A stretch of DNA of 64,000 bases from Brevundimonas lenta (GTDB lineage Bacteria > Pseudomonadota > Alphaproteobacteria > Caulobacterales > Caulobacteraceae). The translations under genes and the position numbers were made by a program. Location: the NCBI RefSeq assembly GCF_014196335.1, contig NZ_JACIDM010000001.1, positions 62,001 to 126,000 on the forward strand. Reading direction: 5' to 3'. Shown here piece by piece: positions 1-9,063 of the stretch. Under the pieces are notes generated by a model. It had not been told where the DNA came from and ran no database searches. It worked only from the letters and a program-made list of their open reading frames with translations. How positions within the stretch are numbered: the first letter of the stretch is position 1; each line of letters starts with the position of its first letter.

Positions 1-39
1 GCGGTGAAGGTCGCGCCCTCGGTTTTCCGGAGGATTTCC

Positions 40-1890
40 ATGCGTCGTCTGCTCGTCTCCACCGTCGCGGCCGCCGCCGTGCTGACCGGCGCGCCCGCCG
101 TCGCCCTCGCCCAGGCCGCGCCCGCCGCGGTCGCACCCGCGCAGAGCGAGGACGCCCGCCTGGCGGCCTTCTTCGAGGAGGCCTTCCAGCAGTCGATCGC
201 CCTCAGCCCCGAGGCCATGACCTCGCTGGGCATCAGGACCGACTACGGCAAGCTGGACGACTACACCGACGCCGGCGCCGAGCGCGCCCAGGCCCTGGCC
301 GAGCGCCAGCTGGAGCAGATGAAGTCGCAGTTCGACTTCAACGCCCTGAACCCGCAGAGCCAGGTCAGCTGGCGGCTGTTCGAGCACGCCGTGGTCGAGG
401 GACGGCTGCAGAACCGCTGGCGCGACTGGGGCTACCAGTTCGCCGCCAACCGCAATCCGACCACCGGCCTGCCGGTCTTCCTGATCAACGAGCACGCCGT
501 CGACAGCGTGTCGGACGCCGAAGCCTATGTCTCGCGCCTGAAGGACAGCGAGCGGGTCATGGGCGAGATCGCCGACGAGCTGCGCGAGCGCGCGGGCGGC
601 GGGGTCATCTCCCCCAGCTTCGTCTTCGCCCCCTCCATCGCCAACACCCGCAACGTCATCTCCGGCGCCCCCTTCGACGGCGGCGCGGACAATCCGGTGT
701 GGGCGGACTTCCAGAAGAAGGTCGGCGCCCTGGACGCCGATCAGGCGACGAAGGACCGCCTGCTGGCCGACGGCCGCGCCGCCCTGACCGGCCAATGGAA
801 GCGCGGTTATGAAGGCGTGCTCGCCGCCCTGACCGAGGTGCAGCAGCAGGCCGACGTCATGCCCGACCGCGAAGGAGGCGTCTGGCGCCTGCCCGAGGGC
901 GAGGCCTTCTACAACGCCCGTCTGCAGCTCTCGACCACCACCGACCTGACCGCCGACCAGATCCATCTGATCGGCCTGGTCGAGGTCGATCGCATCCACG
1001 ACCAGATGCAGGCGATCATGGATCAGGTCGGCTTCACCGGCACGCTGCAGGAGTTCTTCACCCTGCTGAAGACCGACCCGCGGTTCCAGTATCCGAACAC
1101 GCCCGCGGGCAAGGAGCAGTACCTCGGCGACGCCCGCGCCTTCATCGCCCAGGTCATGGCGGCGGCGCCCCGGTACTTCAGCGACCTGCCGGAAGCCGCG
1201 CTGGAGGTCCGCGCCGTCGAGCCGTGGCGCGAGGCCACCGCCTCCATCGCCTTCTACAACGCCCCGGCGCCGGACGGTTCGCGGCCGGGCATCTACTACG
1301 TCAACCTGTCCGACATGACCCAGGTGCTGAAGCCCCAGATCGAGGGCATCACCTATCACGAGGGCGCCCCGGGCCATCACTTCCAGATCGCCTACGCCCA
1401 GGAGATGCGGGACCTGCCGTCGTTCCGCCGCTTCGGCGGCTACGGCGCCTACGCCGAGGGCTGGGGCCTGTACGCCGAGCAGCTGGGCAAGGAGATGGGC
1501 TTCTACCAGGATCCCTATTCGGACTTCGGCCGCCTCTCGACGGAACTCTGGCGCGCCGTGCGTCTGGTCACCGACACCGGCCTGCACGCCAAACATTGGA
1601 CCCGCGAGCAGGCGATCGAATATTTCCGCGCCAATTCGCTGCTGTCCGAGCGCGACATCGTCAAGGAAGTCGAGCGCTACATCACCAATCCGGGCCAGGC
1701 GACCAGCTACAAGATCGGCGAGCTGAAGATCCGCGAACTGCGCGCCAGGGCCGAGGCCGCGCTGGGTCCGCGCTTCGACATCCGCGACTTCCACGCGGTC
1801 GTGCTGGGGTCAGGATCGGTGCCGCTGGACGTGCTGGAGACCCAGGTCGACGCCTGGATCGCGGCCGGCGGCGGCGCGCCGGCGCTGTAA
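40..1890 (+). CDS. DUF885 family secreted protein, putative metallopeptidase-like
   Basis: The protein is about 616 aa. It starts with a signal peptide (MRRLL, hydrophobic stretch, cleavage near ALAQA at about residue 24), so it is probably periplasmic. An in-frame GTG lies 36 bases upstream, but GGAGG at 29-33 sits correctly for the ATG at 40, so I use that start. The body has the helical, Trp- and Tyr-rich make-up of the DUF885 family. The family motif HEGAPGHH lies near residues 440-447 and is followed by an AEGWGLYAE segment; this H/E pattern resembles zinc peptidases. The substrate is unknown. The gene stands alone; the next gene runs convergently and its stop is 8 bases away. Confidence 0.85.
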   Translation: MRRLLVSTVAAAAVLTGAPAVALAQAAPAAVAPAQSEDARLAAFFEEAFQQSIALSPEAMTSLGIRTDYGKLDDYTDAGAERAQALAERQLEQMKSQFDFNALNPQSQVSWRLFEHAVVEGRLQNRWRDWGYQFAANRNPTTGLPVFLINEHAVDSVSDAEAYVSRLKDSERVMGEIADELRERAGGGVISPSFVFAPSIANTRNVISGAPFDGGADNPVWADFQKKVGALDADQATKDRLLADGRAALTGQWKRGYEGVLAALTEVQQQADVMPDREGGVWRLPEGEAFYNARLQLSTTTDLTADQIHLIGLVEVDRIHDQMQAIMDQVGFTGTLQEFFTLLKTDPRFQYPNTPAGKEQYLGDARAFIAQVMAAAPRYFSDLPEAALEVRAVEPWREATASIAFYNAPAPDGSRPGIYYVNLSDMTQVLKPQIEGITYHEGAPGHHFQIAYAQEMRDLPSFRRFGGYGAYAEGWGLYAEQLGKEMGFYQDPYSDFGRLSTELWRAVRLVTDTGLHAKHWTREQAIEYFRANSLLSERDIVKEVERYITNPGQATSYKIGELKIRELRARAEAALGPRFDIRDFHAVVLGSGSVPLDVLETQVDAWIAAGGGAPAL

Positions 1891-1897
1891 CGCTGGC

Positions 1898-2137
1898 CTA
1901 GTGAGCCGAAGGCGGACGCGCGGCCGGGCTGGTGTATTCGCTCTCGGCCCGCTTCTTCTTGCCCAGCACGAAGCGGCGGTCGCAGTAGCCGCACTCGACG
2001 TGGTCGTCCTCGCCCATGTCCATATAGACCAGCGGGTGGCCCAGGGCGCCGCCGCCGCCGTCGCAGGCGACGCGCTTGGAGGTCACCACGATCTCTTCCG
2101 GCGGGGGGATGATCACGGAGGTCGGGCGCGAAGGCAT
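1898..2137 (-). CDS. Zinc-finger domain protein (zf-CHCC family)
   Basis: This is a small protein of about 79 aa. The C-terminal half carries VACDGGGGALGHPLVYMDM followed by CGYCDRRFVL. This is the Cys-His-Cys-Cys pattern of the zf-CHCC family, related to the zinc-binding part of the NDUFS6 subunit of complex I. An upstream in-frame start would add about 29 unlikely residues, so I chose the ATG at 2137 (MPSRPTSVI). No strong Shine-Dalgarno sequence is visible. The KKKRAESEYT tail after the finger is basic. The role is unproven; a link to respiratory complex assembly is inferred from the family only. Confidence 0.7.
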   Translation of the reverse strand: MPSRPTSVIIPPPEEIVVTSKRVACDGGGGALGHPLVYMDMGEDDHVECGYCDRRFVLGKKKRAESEYTSPAARPPSAH

Positions 2138-2238
2138 TCGGACAGCTCTGACTTGGCGATTGCAGCGAGGGTGCATAGGTATGCGCGCGCGCTCCATACC
2201 GTCAAACGGAGTCGCCCGAAACACCCGAAAGCGCCTGA

Positions 2239-3213
2239 ATGACCGAGACCGACGCCCTGCCCGCCAACGCCATCGAGGTGCGCGGTCTGGAAAAGACCTA
2301 CGCGGGCACGAAAAAGGCCCCGGCCAAGACCGCCCTGCGCGGCGTCGACCTGGTCATCCCGCGCGGCTCGATGTTCGGCCTTCTGGGCCCCAACGGCGCG
2401 GGCAAGTCGACCCTGATCAACATCCTCGCCGGGGTCGTGAACAAGACCGGCGGCACGGCCTCGATCTGGGGCCGCGACATCGACAAACAGCCCCGCGACG
2501 CCCGCGCCGCCCTCGGCGTGGTGCCGCAGGAGATCGTCGCCGACGTCTTCTTCACCCCCAGAGAGGCTCTGGAGGTCCAGGCCGGGTTCTACGGCGTGCC
2601 GGCCAGGGAGCGTCGCTCGGACGAGCTGCTCGCCGCCCTAGGCCTGTCCGACAAGGCCAACGCCTACGTCCGCGCCCTGTCCGGCGGCATGAAGCGCCGC
2701 CTGATGGTCGCCAAGGCCCTGGTCCACAATCCGCCCATCCTGATCCTCGACGAGCCGACCGCCGGCGTCGACGTCGAGCTGCGCCGCCAGCTGTGGGAAT
2801 ACGTCCGCCGCATCAACGCCGAGGGCGTGACCATCCTGCTGACCACCCACTACCTGGAGGAGGCGCAGGAGCTCTGCGACACCATCGCCATCATGAACCG
2901 GGGCGAGGTCGTGGCCTGCGAGCCGACGCCGCAGCTGCTGCGCCGTCTCGACACCCGCAACGTCATCGTCACGCCGGAAGGCGAGCTGAACGGCCTGCCG
3001 ACGATCAAGGGCTTCGACGTGGTCGGCCGCCCGAACGGGGCCTTCGCCATCACCTACAAAAAGGGCCAGTCGTCGGTGGAACAGGTACTCGCCGCCGTCC
3101 GCTCGGCCGGCGTGACCATCCACGACATCACCACCGAGGATCCGGATCTGGAAGACGTCTTCCTCGCCCTGACCTATGGCGATGCGAACCAGGTCAGTCC
3201 CACGAAGGACTGA
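2239..3213 (+). CDS. ABC transporter ATP-binding protein
   Basis: This 324-aa nucleotide-binding subunit is complete. It has Walker A GPNGAGKS (residues 50-57), signature LSGG (147-150), Walker B LILDEP (168-173) with a TAGVD D-loop, and a switch histidine in LLTTHYLEE. The first 230 residues are the ATPase; the last 90 resemble the C-terminal extension of the CcmA/YadG type of exporter ATPase. These usually partner with an ABC-2 permease, but no permease gene adjoins it here, so its partner must be encoded elsewhere. The gene begins 15 bases or so after a divergent small gene region and its stop abuts the convergent gene at 3214. Confidence 0.9.
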   Translation: MTETDALPANAIEVRGLEKTYAGTKKAPAKTALRGVDLVIPRGSMFGLLGPNGAGKSTLINILAGVVNKTGGTASIWGRDIDKQPRDARAALGVVPQEIVADVFFTPREALEVQAGFYGVPARERRSDELLAALGLSDKANAYVRALSGGMKRRLMVAKALVHNPPILILDEPTAGVDVELRRQLWEYVRRINAEGVTILLTTHYLEEAQELCDTIAIMNRGEVVACEPTPQLLRRLDTRNVIVTPEGELNGLPTIKGFDVVGRPNGAFAITYKKGQSSVEQVLAAVRSAGVTIHDITTEDPDLEDVFLALTYGDANQVSPTKD

Positions 3214-3618
3214 TCAGACCACCAACACCGTGCCGATCAGCAGGCGCGCGCCGCGTCGGCCCAGGGTGCGATCCGTCGCCGCCTGAAGCTGGGCCACCAG
3301 CCGTTCGAGATCCGGCGGCGCGCCGGGCAGCAGCACGGTCGCCGCTTCCTGCACCACGGCAGCGTAGGCGGCGCGCAGCCGCGGAGCGGATTGCGCCACC
3401 CGCGTGCGCAGGGCCGCATCCGGCGTGTCGACGCCGACCTCCACGGTCATCACCCCCATCTGTCCGCCGGGGCGCCGCATGTTGGCGGTCACCGTCGGCA
3501 GGCGCGTATAGCTGGGCAGGGCCGGCGCGCTTCCGCCGCCCGACGACGCGGCGGCGGGTTTGGCGGTGACGGCGACGGCGGCGAGGCCGAGAAGGGCGCG
3601 ACGATCCATGCGGCGCAC
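3214..3618 (-). CDS. FliL-like / Tat-signal hypothetical protein
   Basis: The protein has 134 aa. The N-terminus (MDRRALLGLAAVAV...AAA) looks like a twin-arginine or Sec signal. The rest (TANMRRPGGQMGVMTVEVGVDT...LLIGTVLVV) resembles the C-terminal domain of the flagellar stator-associated protein FliL: a short beta segment, an amphipathic helix, then a final beta strand. Similarity is judged by eye and no flagellar genes are near. Two starts are possible: GTG at 3618, which has a GAGG well spaced upstream, and ATG at 3609. I use the GTG. Its stop directly abuts the stop of the ABC ATPase gene. Confidence 0.65.
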   Translation of the reverse strand: MRRMDRRALLGLAAVAVTAKPAAASSGGGSAPALPSYTRLPTVTANMRRPGGQMGVMTVEVGVDTPDAALRTRVAQSAPRLRAAYAAVVQEAATVLLPGAPPDLERLVAQLQAATDRTLGRRGARLLIGTVLVV

Positions 3619-3656
3619 GCTAGCCTCGCCCGCTTAACATTCTCCTGAGCCGTCCG

Positions 3657-4292
3657 ATGACCCCGCCCCGCCAGATCGACACCGGCGTCGACGGCTTCCG
3701 CTACTGGCCCGGCGCCCTGACCCCGGCGGCGCAGGCCGACCTGCTGGCCGAGGTGCTGGCCGGTGTCGAACAGGCGCCCTTCCACCAGCCGGTGACCCGC
3801 ACCGGGCGGCCGTTCTCGGTTCAGATGAGCAACCTCGGCCCGCTGGGTTGGGTCTCCGACCGCGCCGGCTATCGCTACCAACCGACCCATCCGGTCACCG
3901 GCGCGCCCTGGCCGCCGATGCCGCAGACGTTGCTCGACCTCTGGCGCGACCTCACCGGCTGGCCGGAGCCGCCGGATTCCTGCCTCGTAAACCTGTACCG
4001 CGGCCCGGCGAAGATGGGTCTGCACCAGGACCGGGACGAGGCCGACCTGAACGCCCCCGTCCTGTCCGTCTCCCTGGGCGACGCGGCCCTGTTCCGCATC
4101 GGCGCGGCCGACGGCGGGCCGACGAAGGCGATCCGGCTGTCGTCCGGCGACGTCTGCGCCCTCACCGGCCCGGCGCGACTGGCGCGGCACGGGATCGACC
4201 GGCTGGTTCCCGGCTCCTCGACCCTGGTCCCCGGCGGCGGCCGCATCAACCTGACCCTGCGCAAGGCGGGACCGGCCTCACGCCAATCGTGA
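3657..4292 (+). CDS. alkB: AlkB, 2-oxoglutarate/Fe(II)-dependent DNA repair dioxygenase
   Basis: At 211 aa this is the usual AlkB length. AlkB oxidatively removes alkyl groups such as 1-methyladenine and 3-methylcytosine from DNA or RNA. The iron ligands are visible as HQD (H123, D125) and the distal His in ARHGID (H178). The 2-oxoglutarate-binding arginines lie in RINLTLR (196-202). The nucleotide-recognition region NLYRGPAKMGLH fits the family. The start ATG at 3657 follows a CCTGAGC stretch without a strong Shine-Dalgarno sequence. It stands alone, with no ada gene nearby. Confidence 0.92.
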   Translation: MTPPRQIDTGVDGFRYWPGALTPAAQADLLAEVLAGVEQAPFHQPVTRTGRPFSVQMSNLGPLGWVSDRAGYRYQPTHPVTGAPWPPMPQTLLDLWRDLTGWPEPPDSCLVNLYRGPAKMGLHQDRDEADLNAPVLSVSLGDAALFRIGAADGGPTKAIRLSSGDVCALTGPARLARHGIDRLVPGSSTLVPGGGRINLTLRKAGPASRQS

Positions 4293-4353
4293 CTCGACGG
4301 CCGCCGGAGCCGCCGCCACTGTCCCGCTTCCTGCAAGCGACGGAGCCCTGCCG

Positions 4354-5256
4354 ATGACGACGCTGATCCGCCCCGAAGGTCCCGAGCCCGACGACATCCG
4401 CTTCAGCCGCCGCGCCCTGGCGACCGGCACGATCGGCGGGCTGTTCTTCGCCGGCTATGCGCCTGCGGCCCTCGCCGCCCAGGCCGCGCCGATCCAGACC
4501 GGCGACGACGGCCTGACGATCGAACAGACCACCGTTCCCGCGCCCGACGGCTTCGACCTGCCGATCTACGTGGCCCGCCCGACCGGCGACGGCCCGCATC
4601 CGGTAATCATCGTCGTGTCCGAGATCTTCGGCGTGCACGAATACATCCGCGACTGCTGCCGCCGCCTGGCGCACCAGGGCTACGCCGCCATCGCCCCCGC
4701 CTTCTTCGTCCGCGTCGAGGACCCGGCCCCGCTCAGCGACATGCAGCGCATCCAGGAGATCGTCGGCGCCGCATCATACGAACAGGTCATGGGCGACATC
4801 TCCGCCACCCTGGAATGGACCAGCCAGCAGCTCTGGGCGAAGGCCGACAAGGTCGGCGTCACCGGCTGGTGCTGGGGCGGCAAGGTGGTGTGGCAGGCCT
4901 GCGCCCGCTTCGCCGTCATCGACGCCGGCGTCGCCTGGTACGGCCGCCTGGCCCCGGCTCCGACCGCCACGCCGCAACAGGCCGCCGCCGGCCAGCCCTG
5001 GCCGGTCGACCTCGCCGACGACCTCAAATGTCCCGTGCTGGGCCTCTACGGCGAGAACGACCGCGGCATCCCGCTGGAAAGCGTCGAAGCCATGCGCAGC
5101 GCCCTGGCCGCCGCCGGCCAGACCTCAAGCGAGATCATCGTCTTCCCGGGCGCCCCGCACGGCTTCCACGCCGACTACCGCGACAGCTTCCGCCCGGAAG
5201 CCGCCGCCGAAGGCTGGAGCAAGCTGCTGGCCTTCTTTGGAGAACGCCTCAAATAA
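4354..5256 (+). CDS. Dienelactone hydrolase family protein with Tat signal
   Basis: This alpha/beta hydrolase has 300 aa. A twin-arginine motif (FSRRALATG, residues 17-25) precedes a hydrophobic stretch ending in AALAAQA, so it is probably exported folded. The dienelactone hydrolase triad is present: nucleophile Cys173 in GWCWGG, Asp236 in YGENDRG, and His269 in PGAPHGFH; the conserved Glu of SEIFGVH is at 90. Family members hydrolyse dienelactones or related esters, but the true substrate here is unknown. GGAG precedes the ATG. The gene ends just before a 30-bp inverted repeat element. Confidence 0.88.
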   Translation: MTTLIRPEGPEPDDIRFSRRALATGTIGGLFFAGYAPAALAAQAAPIQTGDDGLTIEQTTVPAPDGFDLPIYVARPTGDGPHPVIIVVSEIFGVHEYIRDCCRRLAHQGYAAIAPAFFVRVEDPAPLSDMQRIQEIVGAASYEQVMGDISATLEWTSQQLWAKADKVGVTGWCWGGKVVWQACARFAVIDAGVAWYGRLAPAPTATPQQAAAGQPWPVDLADDLKCPVLGLYGENDRGIPLESVEAMRSALAAAGQTSSEIIVFPGAPHGFHADYRDSFRPEAAAEGWSKLLAFFGERLK

Positions 5257-5258
5257 CT

Positions 5259-5389
5259 CCGCTCATCCCGGCGAAAGCCGGGACCCAGTGCTTTGGATGA
5301 TCGGATTCAGGCGATGATCCGCCCGGCCAATCCCACGCAGCAGCGCTTCACCGACAGGACTGGGTCCCGGCTTTCGCCGGGATGAGCGG
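5259..5389 (+). repeat. REP-like inverted repeat element, copy 1
   Basis: A perfect 30-bp inverted repeat has its left arm at 5259-5288 (core CCCGGCGAAAGCCGGG) and its right arm at 5360-5389. About 71 bp lie between them. Each arm is itself a short palindrome. A second member of the family lies at 47606-47731. It fills the whole gap between the dienelactone hydrolase and grpE, whose ends converge here, so transcripts from either side would form strong hairpins. Confidence 0.85.
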
Positions 5390-5397
5390 ATACTGAG

Positions 5398-6030
5398 TCA
5401 GGCCTGGCCGTCGAAATTCCCGCCGCTGCCGCCGCCGCCCGGGTTGTAAGCCGCGTTGCCCGCCGCGGCGCCCGATCCACGGGCCGCCACCACGACCATC
5501 GCCGGGCGCACGGTCCGGCCGAACAGGGCGTAGCCGGGCTGCAGGGTCTGGATGACCTGGCCGCCCTGAACCGTGTCGGACGGCTGCTCCATCATCGCCT
5601 GATGCAGGTGCGGATCGAAGGCCTCGCCCGGCTCCGGCGCGACGCGGCGCAGATTGTTGCCCTCGAACGCCTGCAGCAGCGCCTTGTGGGTCAGCTCCAG
5701 CCCCGAGATCAGGCCCGCGGCCGCCTGATCGGCGTCCTTGGGCGCATGCTGGATGGCGCGCTCGAGGTTGTCGGACACCACCAGCAGGTCGCGGGCGAAT
5801 TTCTGGATGGCGTAGGCGCGGGCGTCGTTGTTCTGCGTCTCGGCGCGCTTTTTCGTGTTCTCGGCCTCGGCCACGGCGCGCAGGGCCCGATCCTTCCACT
5901 GGTCGCGCTCGGCGATCAGGGCGTCGATCGGGCCGAGGCCGTCGTCCAGCCCCGCCTCCGCATTGGCTTCAGCCTCGGCCATGTCCGCGGCCAGTTCTTC
6001 AGAAATCGGGGTATCGGGCGTCTCGTTCAC
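5398..6030 (-). CDS. grpE: GrpE nucleotide exchange factor for DnaK
   Basis: The protein has 210 aa. GrpE releases ADP from DnaK in the cytoplasmic Hsp70 cycle. An acidic N-terminal region (residues 1-40) leads into the long coiled-coil helix ([25 protein letters not shown]). The beta-wing follows, with the family signature [17 protein letters not shown] and [20 protein letters not shown] Gly-rich tail ends the protein. It starts with GTG at 6030, overlapping the hrcA stop codon by 4 bases (GTGA), so it is translationally coupled to hrcA. Confidence 0.95.
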   Translation of the reverse strand: MNETPDTPISEELAADMAEAEANAEAGLDDGLGPIDALIAERDQWKDRALRAVAEAENTKKRAETQNNDARAYAIQKFARDLLVVSDNLERAIQHAPKDADQAAAGLISGLELTHKALLQAFEGNNLRRVAPEPGEAFDPHLHQAMMEQPSDTVQGGQVIQTLQPGYALFGRTVRPAMVVVAARGSGAAAGNAAYNPGGGGSGGNFDGQA

Positions 6031-7115
6031 GTCTCTTGTCCGTCCAGCATCCGGCCCAGCACCCGGGCGGTGTAGTCCACCAACGGGATGATACGGGCGT
6101 AGTTCAGTCGCGCGGGGCCGATGACGCCGATGGCGCCCAGAACCCGCTGTCGGCCGCTCATATAGGGCGCCGCGATCACTGCGGAACCCGAAAGCGAAAA
6201 CAGACGCGTTTCCGCGCCGATAAAGATGCGCACGCCCTGGGCCGTCGACACCCCGTCCAGCAGGCCGATCAGCTGTTCCTTCTGCTCCAGATCGTCGAAC
6301 AGCACCCGGACCTTCTCCAGGTCCTCCATGGCCCCCGCGTCCTGCAGCAGATTGGCCCGGCCGCGCACGATCAGGGCCCGCTCGCGCTCCGCCCCGCCGG
6401 ACCAGGCGGCCAGCCCGTCCTCGACCAGCCGCGCCGCGGCGGCGTCCAGCTCGCGCCGGGCGATGTCCAGTTCGGTGCGCATCTCGGTGCGCGCCTCATG
6501 CAGCGGCCGGCCCTTCAGCCGCGCGTTCAGGAAATTCGAAGCCTCCTGCAGCGTCGAGGGCGTCACCCCGGCCTTCAGCGGCATCAGTCGGTTCTCGACC
6601 GTGCCGTCGTCCGCCACCAGCACCGCCAGCGCCTGGTCGTGGCCCAGGGCCACGAACTCCACATGCTTCACCCCGGCGTCGCGCACCGGGCTGGCCACGA
6701 TGCCCGCGCCGCCGGCCAGACCGGACAGCAGCGACGAGGCCTCGTTCAGCGCCTCGTCGAAATTGCGGCCCCGCCCGGCCAGACGCCCGTCGATCTCGCG
6801 CCGCTCCTCGCTGGAGATGTCGCCGATCTCCAGCAGGCCGTCGACGAACAGCCGCAGCCCCGCATGCGTCGGAATCCGCCCCGCCGAGGTGTGCGGCGAC
6901 GCCAGCAGCCCGGCCAGGGTCAGGTCCTGCATCGTGTTTCGGATCGACGCCGGCGACAGCGATACGCCCGTCATCGACAGCGTCCGCGACCCCACCGGCT
7001 CGCCGGTCTGCAGATAGGTCTCGACGATGCGCCGGAAGATGTCCCGCGCCCGCTGATCCAGCCCGGTCAGCCCGCCGGTCTCCAGCGAGGTGGAGGTGAG
7101 GAGGGGGGATTTCAT
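6027..7115 (-). CDS. hrcA: HrcA heat-shock transcriptional repressor
   Basis: This 362-aa protein is the repressor that binds CIRCE operators and is released when GroEL is occupied. The N-terminal winged helix is clear ([29 protein letters not shown], then [18 protein letters not shown]). It is followed by the HrcA insertion and GAF-like domain ([24 protein letters not shown]-type segment as VRIFIGAET) and the terminal [23 protein letters not shown] longer reading frame extends upstream, but the ATG at 7115 matches the family start. It overlaps the upstream DUF1287 stop by 4 bases (ATGA). I saw no CIRCE inverted repeat near this operon. Confidence 0.95.
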   Translation of the reverse strand: MKSPLLTSTSLETGGLTGLDQRARDIFRRIVETYLQTGEPVGSRTLSMTGVSLSPASIRNTMQDLTLAGLLASPHTSAGRIPTHAGLRLFVDGLLEIGDISSEERREIDGRLAGRGRNFDEALNEASSLLSGLAGGAGIVASPVRDAGVKHVEFVALGHDQALAVLVADDGTVENRLMPLKAGVTPSTLQEASNFLNARLKGRPLHEARTEMRTELDIARRELDAAAARLVEDGLAAWSGGAERERALIVRGRANLLQDAGAMEDLEKVRVLFDDLEQKEQLIGLLDGVSTAQGVRIFIGAETRLFSLSGSAVIAAPYMSGRQRVLGAIGVIGPARLNYARIIPLVDYTARVLGRMLDGQET

Positions 7116-7798
7116 GCGCTCACCGGCCAGCGATAGTGGCCCACAGCCCCGCGCCAGAAGCCCATTGGCCACAGCGCATGCTGCATGGCCCCGTGGCCGA
7201 CGTTGTGCAGGATCAGCGGATCCTTGCCGCCGCGCGTCACCAGGCCGATGTGCGAGGCCCCGCCGCCGCTGCGCCAGCTCAGGATGTCGCCGGTCTCGAG
7301 CGGCTCCGGGAAGGCCGCGCCGCCCGTCTTCTCCGTCGCTTCCCACACCCTGGCGCCCTGGCGGCGGAAATAAGCCTCCAGATTGGGCACCCGCCGGTGG
7401 TCGATGTTCGGATCCGGCCTGTCGAGGTTCCACAGCCGCTTCGACGGATAGGCGGCGAAATTCGCCTCCATGTCCTCATGGACCAGCTTCTGCAGGTCCA
7501 GGCCCAGTCCGTCGCGTGCGGCGCGGATGATCACATCCGAACAGGCGCCGGTCTTTCGCGGCACGTCGCCGCCGGGATAGGGCAGCCGTGCATAGGCGGC
7601 GTCGTATTCCTTCGTCACGCCCAACTGCTTCTGCGCCGCCGCGGCGAGCTTCGACGGCCCGCCCGCGCTGACGTCGACGGCGATCGCGCCGCTGCACCCG
7701 CCCAGAGGGACCAGGGCGGTCAGCCCCCCGGCCAGCAGCAGGCGACGCGTTGGCGCGCCTTCGGACGACGGCTCGGGCGAGGAAGGGGACAGGCTCAC
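7112..7798 (-). CDS. DUF1287 domain protein, probable lipoprotein
   Basis: The protein has about 228 aa. The N-terminus has [10 protein letters not shown] followed by a lipobox-like LGGC with Cys at about residue 35, suggesting a membrane-anchored periplasmic protein. The DUF1287 body is clear: [54 protein letters not shown] and ASHIGLV. DUF1287 belongs to the NlpC/P60-like fold, with Cys86 and the His of SHIG as likely catalytic residues, so cell-wall hydrolysis is possible. The start is GTG at 7798, with a weak ribosome site. It overlaps hrcA by 4 bases and is the first gene of the hrcA-grpE operon. Confidence 0.85.
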   Translation of the reverse strand: MSLSPSSPEPSSEGAPTRRLLLAGGLTALVPLGGCSGAIAVDVSAGGPSKLAAAAQKQLGVTKEYDAAYARLPYPGGDVPRKTGACSDVIIRAARDGLGLDLQKLVHEDMEANFAAYPSKRLWNLDRPDPNIDHRRVPNLEAYFRRQGARVWEATEKTGGAAFPEPLETGDILSWRSGGGASHIGLVTRGGKDPLILHNVGHGAMQHALWPMGFWRGAVGHYRWPVSA

Positions 7799-7843
7799 GG
7801 TTTCAGGATAAGCAGCGCCGCGACTGCTTCCAAGGACCCATCC

Positions 7844-8566
<723 letters not shown>

Positions 8567-8654
8567 GGCGAAGCTTCGCGCACCGGGCGACCGGGGTTTC
8601 CACGTTCGCGGAAAGCGGGCATCGTCGCTGCGATACATTCGCGGAGACGACGAC

Positions 8655-9026
8655 ATGCGCCTGCCGATCCTGCTGACCGCCGCCGCCCTGGTGCTGTCCG
8701 CCTGCACCCAGCCCGCCGAGGCGCCGGCCGACAAGGCCGCCGGGACCGAGGCCGCGGCCGCCGCCCAGGAGCCGGTGGTCATGCCCGCCGACGCCCCGCC
8801 GCAGGAGGACGCCGTCGCCCCGGCCGAGGCCTCCTCCACCTCTTGCACCCTGGACCAGGGATCGGACGCGGCGATCGCGCTCGCCTCCCGCTGCACCCGC
8901 GTCAGCCCGGCCTCGCATCCGCCGTGCCACCCGGAAAACCCCTGCCAGATGATCCAGGACGAGATCGACCGCGCCTGCGCCATGTACAAGCCGGGCGAGA
9001 CCAAGCCGGCCGAATGCACGGCCTGA
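8655..9026 (+). CDS. Small Cys-rich lipoprotein, function unknown
   Basis: The protein has 123 aa. A lipoprotein signal (MRLPILLTAAALVLSAC) gives a lipidated Cys at residue 17. An Ala/Pro/Glu-rich linker covers roughly residues 20-60. The C-terminal 60 residues contain at least seven cysteines (SCTLD, SRCTRV, PPCHPENPCQ, RACAMY, AECTA) and probably form a disulfide-bonded periplasmic domain. I do not recognise a named family. GGAGA sits upstream of the ATG at 8655. It follows rph by about 90 bases and could be co-transcribed with it. Confidence 0.7.
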   Translation: MRLPILLTAAALVLSACTQPAEAPADKAAGTEAAAAAQEPVVMPADAPPQEDAVAPAEASSTSCTLDQGSDAAIALASRCTRVSPASHPPCHPENPCQMIQDEIDRACAMYKPGETKPAECTA

Positions 9027-9063
9027 TCGCGGCTTAATCGTATCCCAGGCCTGCCGTCCCAGG

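Noticed and set aside
1224..1901. Long Arg/Ala/Gly-rich frame overlapping the DUF885 gene
   Set aside because: It runs in another frame of the same DNA, has high Arg/Gly/Pro and no domain. Many such shadow frames occur opposite or within real genes here because of the high GC content.
6036..7136. Plus-strand frame antisense to hrcA and grpE
   Set aside because: It is His/Gln/Arg-rich, has no family motif and lies fully over two real genes.
7799..7843. CIRCE operator for HrcA
   Set aside because: I looked for TTAGCACTC-N9-GAGTGCTAA near the DUF1287-hrcA-grpE operon and the rph start and found nothing close.
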